Below, in pieces: positions 36,447 to 37,011 of a stretch of DNA of 37,011 nucleotides. The position numbers and the translations under genes were made by a program. The notes beneath the pieces are model-generated. The model searched no databases. It was not told the origin of the DNA and was given only the letters and a program-made list of their open reading frames with translations. The stretch covers positions 1 through 37,011 of the forward strand of contig CANGGP010000033.1 in assembly GCA_947453445.1 (NCBI GenBank). The letters are read 5' to 3'. This DNA comes from Sphingobacteriaceae bacterium (GTDB lineage Bacteria > Bacteroidota > Bacteroidia > B-17B0 > Aurantibacillaceae). Within the stretch, counting starts at the first letter, position 1; every line of letters begins with the position of its first letter.

Positions 36447-37011
36447 GCCCGACCCCTGAAGCTGAGCGCATTGGATCTGATTCACGATGGCGCGAGCTTC
36501 AGGGGGCACGCCCAAAAAATTATAGAGGAATGATTTAATGCAATAGAACTTCAGATGTTGACGTGTTCGCAATTTGATAAATAGATTGTTTGCATGAGGG
36601 ATTGTAGCACGGCGGTAAGCCGGTGGCTTAACGAGCGAGCTGGTGCGTAAGCATAGGAATCTTTAGGGCCGAGGACTTGCAGCGGAAAGCCCGACCCCTG
36701 AAGCTGAGCGCATTGGATGTGATTCACGATGGCGCGAGCTTCAGGGGGCACGCCCAAAAAAAGAATGAAGAATGATTTAATGCAACAGAAATTCAGATGA
36801 TGATGTGTTCGCAATTTGATAAATAGATTGTTTGCGTGAGGGATTGTAGCACGGCGGTAAGCCGGTGGCTTAACGAGCGAGCTGGTGCGTAAGCATAGGA
36901 ATCTTTAGGGCCGAGGACTTGCAGCGAAAAGCCCGACCCCTGAAGCTGAGCGCATTGGATCTGATTCACGATGGCGCGAGCTTCAGGGGGCACGCCCAAA
37001 AAATTATAGAG
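36447..37011. repeat. Tandem repeat with 242-bp period (two full units and a part)
   Basis: The marker GCCCGACCCCTGAAGCTGAG occurs at 36447, 36689 and 36931, exactly 242 bp apart; copies differ at only a few positions, for example GCATGAGGG against GCGTGAGGG. Each unit contains a hairpin with 11-bp arms: CCCCTGAAGCT (36453-36463 in the first unit) and AGCTTCAGGGG (36495-36505). Another segment of the unit (GTAGCACGGCGGTAAGCCGG) is also rich in complementary parts. Short reading frames on the minus strand that contain GVPPEARAIVNQIQCAQL are only a by-product of the repeat. The array runs off the window. It is more GC-rich than the surrounding genes. Confidence 0.9.

Noticed and set aside
36375-36999. 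Three minus-strand ORFs with the shared segment GVPPEARAIVNQIQCAQL
   Set aside because: They are translations of the 242-bp tandem repeat; similarity between them follows from the DNA repeat, and no ribosomal or domain signal supports them.

Overview
The window is an AT-rich chromosomal segment from a member of the Bacteroidota. Four observations support this. Several large secreted proteins end in a type IX secretion (T9SS) sorting domain. At least seven genes or operons have the Bacteroidota promoter word TAnnTTTG a short distance upstream of the start codon. The nitrous-oxide reductase is of the Sec-exported clade II kind. Housekeeping proteins (enolase, eukaryotic-like citrate synthase, PfkA, RsmE, RuvX) have Bacteroidota-like sequences. 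No tRNA, rRNA, CRISPR array or transposase was seen.

Left part (1-7500). A GC-richer non-coding block rich in inverted repeats (1-660) is followed by two hairpins and a multi-PAS signalling protein that ends in a histidine-kinase dimerisation segment without an ATPase domain. Next comes a T9SS-exported ice-binding-like (DUF3494) protein. After it lies about 1.5 kb of decayed sequence that keeps only the C-terminal half of a polyphosphate kinase 2 gene and unidentified fragments.

Respiratory island (7500-17760). Two Crp/Fnr regulators, a polytopic membrane protein co-transcribed with the second one, and a fasciclin lipoprotein lie on the plus strand. They converge on a minus-strand nos operon: cytochrome c lipoprotein, nosZ, a membrane protein, nosL, nosD, nosF, nosY and a group 3 truncated haemoglobin. 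Most of the downstream genes overlap by 4 nt (ATGA). An intrinsic terminator sits between nosZ and the accessory genes. Operator-like palindromes of the form ATGATT-N2-AATCAT occur twice before the nos operon, once before the second Crp/Fnr gene, and once (one mismatch) before the fasciclin gene, so these units look like one anaerobic or nitrogen-oxide regulon. The operon would reduce N2O to N2 in the periplasm (NosZ), with electron supply by the cytochrome and copper/sulfur-site assembly by NosL, NosD, NosF and NosY.

Right part (18000-36300). Three large T9SS-exported adhesin-like proteins built from arrays of Ig-like repeats (7, 11 and 7 repeats) alternate with core genes: enolase, citrate synthase, a STAS-like protein, glutathione peroxidase, RsmE, RuvX, PfkA, an MFS transporter, an alpha-oxoamine-synthase-type PLP enzyme and a GreA/GreB-like protein. 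Two of the adhesins are collinear paralogues with different N-terminal domains. The window ends inside a tandem repeat with an exact 242-bp period (36447-37011) that contains an 11-bp-arm hairpin.
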